Assembly (NCBI RefSeq): GCF_959020145.1
Contig: NZ_CAUEQY010000053.1
Coordinates: forward strand, 1-6,327
DNA length: 6,327 bases
Direction of reading: 5' to 3'
Source of the DNA: an uncultured Bifidobacterium sp.
GTDB lineage: Bacteria; Actinomycetota; Actinomycetes; Actinomycetales; Bifidobacteriaceae
The position numbers and the translations under genes were made by a program. Shown piece after piece: positions 5,457 to 6,327 of the stretch; position 1 is the first letter of the stretch; each line of letters begins with the position of its first letter. Under the pieces are notes generated by a model. It had not been told where the DNA came from and did not search any database. It saw only the letters and a program-made list of their open reading frames with translations.

Positions 5457-5705
5457 ATGTCACGCAAGAGGCCGCAGCCGCCGGTCAAGCCGTTTAAGAA
5501 GAAGCCGAATCCACTGAAGGCCGCCAAGGTCACCGAGATCGATTACAAGGACGTCGCCCTGCTGCGTAAGTTCATCTCCGATCGCGGCAAGATTCGTTCC
5601 CGTCGTATCACCGGTGTCACCGTGCAGGAGCAGCGCGAGATCTCCAAGGCTATCAAGAACGCCCGCGAGATGGCCCTGCTGCCGTACGCCACGTCCGGCC
5701 GCTGA
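5457..5705 (+). CDS. rpsR: 30S ribosomal protein S18, cysteine-free (zinc-independent) form
   Basis: This 82-residue basic protein of the 30S platform is the partner of S6. The core is unmistakable: IDYKDVALLRKFISDRGKI (28-46), RSRRITG (47-53) and AREMALLPY (69-77). The N-terminal tail is rich in Lys and Pro. It contains no cysteine at all. Actinobacterial C+ forms of S18 have a CxxC just before the DYKD region and another Cys in the TGNC region; here those places read NPLKAAK and TGVT. It is therefore a C- form that cannot bind zinc at that site. AAGGAG (5442-5447) precedes the ATG by 9 bases. It is the third gene of the operon, and its CCG-binding role links it to the proposed leader regulation. 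Confidence 0.96.
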   Translation: MSRKRPQPPVKPFKKKPNPLKAAKVTEIDYKDVALLRKFISDRGKIRSRRITGVTVQEQREISKAIKNAREMALLPYATSGR

Positions 5706-5724
5706 TCTTAGAGAGGTTTGAACA

Positions 5725-6171
5725 ATGGCTGAAACTAAGGTTATTCTCACCAAGTCCGTCAATCACCTGGGTCACCCGGGCGACGTCGTGTCCGTCAAGG
5801 CCGGCTACGCTCGCAACTACCTGATTCCGCAGGGTCTGGGCTTCGCATGGTCCAAGAACGCTGCCGCCCAGATCGAGGCCATGAAGCGCGCTCGTCTGGC
5901 CAAGGCCGTTGCCACCCGCGAAGAGGCTGTTGCCGCCAAGGAGCTCATCGAGGGTTCCGTCGTCGAAATCGCCGCCAAGGTCTCCGAGTCCGGCAAGCTG
6001 TTCGGTGGCATCTCCGCCGACAAGATCGCCATCGCGCTGTCTTCCAAGGCTGCCGTCAACCCGAAGAACATCACCGTGGATCCGATCAAGACCACCGGCG
6101 AGTTCGCTGCAACCGTCGCTCTGCACCCGGAAATCTCCGCTTCCTTCACCGTGAAGGTTGTCGCTGAGTGA
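5725..6171 (+). CDS. rplI: 50S ribosomal protein L9
   Basis: This 148-residue two-domain protein binds domain V of 23S rRNA near L1 and affects reading-frame maintenance. The N-terminal rRNA-binding domain (1-41) contains VNHLGHPGDVVSVKAGYARN (12-31) and NYLIPQG (31-37), the family signature. A long connecting helix follows (about 42-75, alternating Ala, Lys, Glu and Arg). The C-terminal domain carries SGKLFGGIS (89-97), ITVDPIKTTGEF (116-127) and the final strand FTVKVV. Length is standard. The ATG is preceded by AGAGAGG (5710-5716), only 19 bases after rpsR, so the two are tightly coupled. It is the last gene of the operon. Confidence 0.97.
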   Translation: MAETKVILTKSVNHLGHPGDVVSVKAGYARNYLIPQGLGFAWSKNAAAQIEAMKRARLAKAVATREEAVAAKELIEGSVVEIAAKVSESGKLFGGISADKIAIALSSKAAVNPKNITVDPIKTTGEFAATVALHPEISASFTVKVVAE

Positions 6172-6221
6172 TTCGGCCCCATTCGCTATGGCTGCATTCA
6201 TTGCGGTTACGGCGAATGACT

Positions 6222-6241
6222 TCAGACTGAGATACGTCTGA
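6222..6241 (+). repeat. Short hairpin after rplI
   Basis: TCAGAC (6222-6227) pairs with GTCTGA (6236-6241) around an 8-base loop. Just upstream, ATTCGC (6181-6186) and GCGAAT (6212-6217) are also complementary. Neither has a T-run, so they are not terminators by themselves. They could protect the 3' end of the mRNA or be chance. Confidence 0.3.
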
Positions 6242-6252
6242 GCTTAAGCATG

Positions 6253-6299
6253 GAAAATCCCCCTGCACCAGCTGAAAACAGTTGTGCAGGGGGATTTTC
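6253..6299. terminator. Strong bidirectional terminator between rplI and the next gene
   Basis: Arms 6253-6268 and 6284-6299 form a perfect 16-bp stem rich in C/G with A-tract and T-tract ends (GAAAA and TTTTC). After one bulged C (6269), the helix continues through AGCTG/CAGTT (one G-U pair) to an AAAA loop at 6275-6278. Both strands end the stem in T, so it can end transcription of rplI and of the convergent - strand gene. Confidence 0.93.
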
Positions 6300-6307
6300 A
6301 TATTTGA

Positions 6308-6327
6308 TCAGTTGTAGCCACCGTCAT
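6308..6327 (-). CDS. C-terminal codons of a - strand gene, possibly a short-chain dehydrogenase
   Basis: Read on the - strand, the window edge gives codons GAC GGT GGC TAC AAC followed by TGA (complement of 6308-6310), that is DGGYN-stop. A terminal DGG plus aromatic residue is common at the end of short-chain dehydrogenase/reductase proteins. The stop lies 9 bases before the bidirectional terminator, which fits a gene running in from the right. Only five whole codons are visible, so both the existence of the gene and the family are tentative. Confidence 0.4.

Noticed and set aside
6298..6327. A tiny - strand frame starting with ATG at the window edge (9 codons)
   Set aside because: It has no ribosome-binding site in view and is too short. 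The alternative frame ending DGGYN-stop next to the terminator is the better reading.
1..6327. CRISPR arrays, tRNA or rRNA genes, insertion sequences and phage attachment sites
   Set aside because: No regularly spaced repeat-spacer pattern, no tRNA cloverleaf or rRNA stretch, no transposase-like frame and no long terminal repeats were seen on either strand.

Overview
The window looks like a piece of a high-GC Gram-positive (actinobacterial) chromosome, most probably Bifidobacterium. The pointers are the GC-rich third codon positions, an actinobacterial-type PRPP synthetase, an SSB with a Gly-rich linker and a DPWG motif, and a Cys-free S18 in the main S6/S18/L9 operon. The genus is inferred from recognition of these proteins, not from a database search.

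Region A (1-2938, + strand) is a nucleoside/ribose salvage module. It holds the C-terminal end of an inosine-uridine-type nucleoside hydrolase, a complete transporter of the major facilitator superfamily with about 14 membrane segments, and a PfkB-family ribokinase. The inferred route is nucleoside import, cleavage to base plus ribose, then ribose to ribose 5-phosphate. A nested set of inverted repeats separates the transporter from the kinase.

Region B (2939-4128) starts with two back-to-back intrinsic terminators. Behind them, on the - strand, is prs (ribose-phosphate pyrophosphokinase), which turns ribose 5-phosphate into PRPP. The convergent salvage module and prs are therefore consecutive steps of one pathway.

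Region C (4129-4392) is a divergent control region of about 264 bp. It carries competing TACGG/CCGTA inverted repeats on the prs side and a plausible sigma-70-type promoter on the other side. The rpsF leader can fold into a hairpin with a nearby CCG and an outer stem over the Shine-Dalgarno sequence. This resembles the known S6:S18 complex-binding autoregulatory motif.

Region D (4393-6171, + strand) is the conserved operon rpsF-ssb-rpsR-rplI (S6, single-stranded DNA-binding protein, S18, L9). It is followed by a strong bidirectional terminator and by the last few codons of a convergent - strand gene that may be a short-chain dehydrogenase.

Most of the window is ordinary core genome, and no clearly new system is visible. 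The points most worth a second look are the transporter of unknown substrate in the salvage operon, the nested repeats upstream of the kinase, the rpsF leader, the zinc-ligand-free S18 and the prs upstream repeats. No stretch of more than 300 bases lacks a gene.
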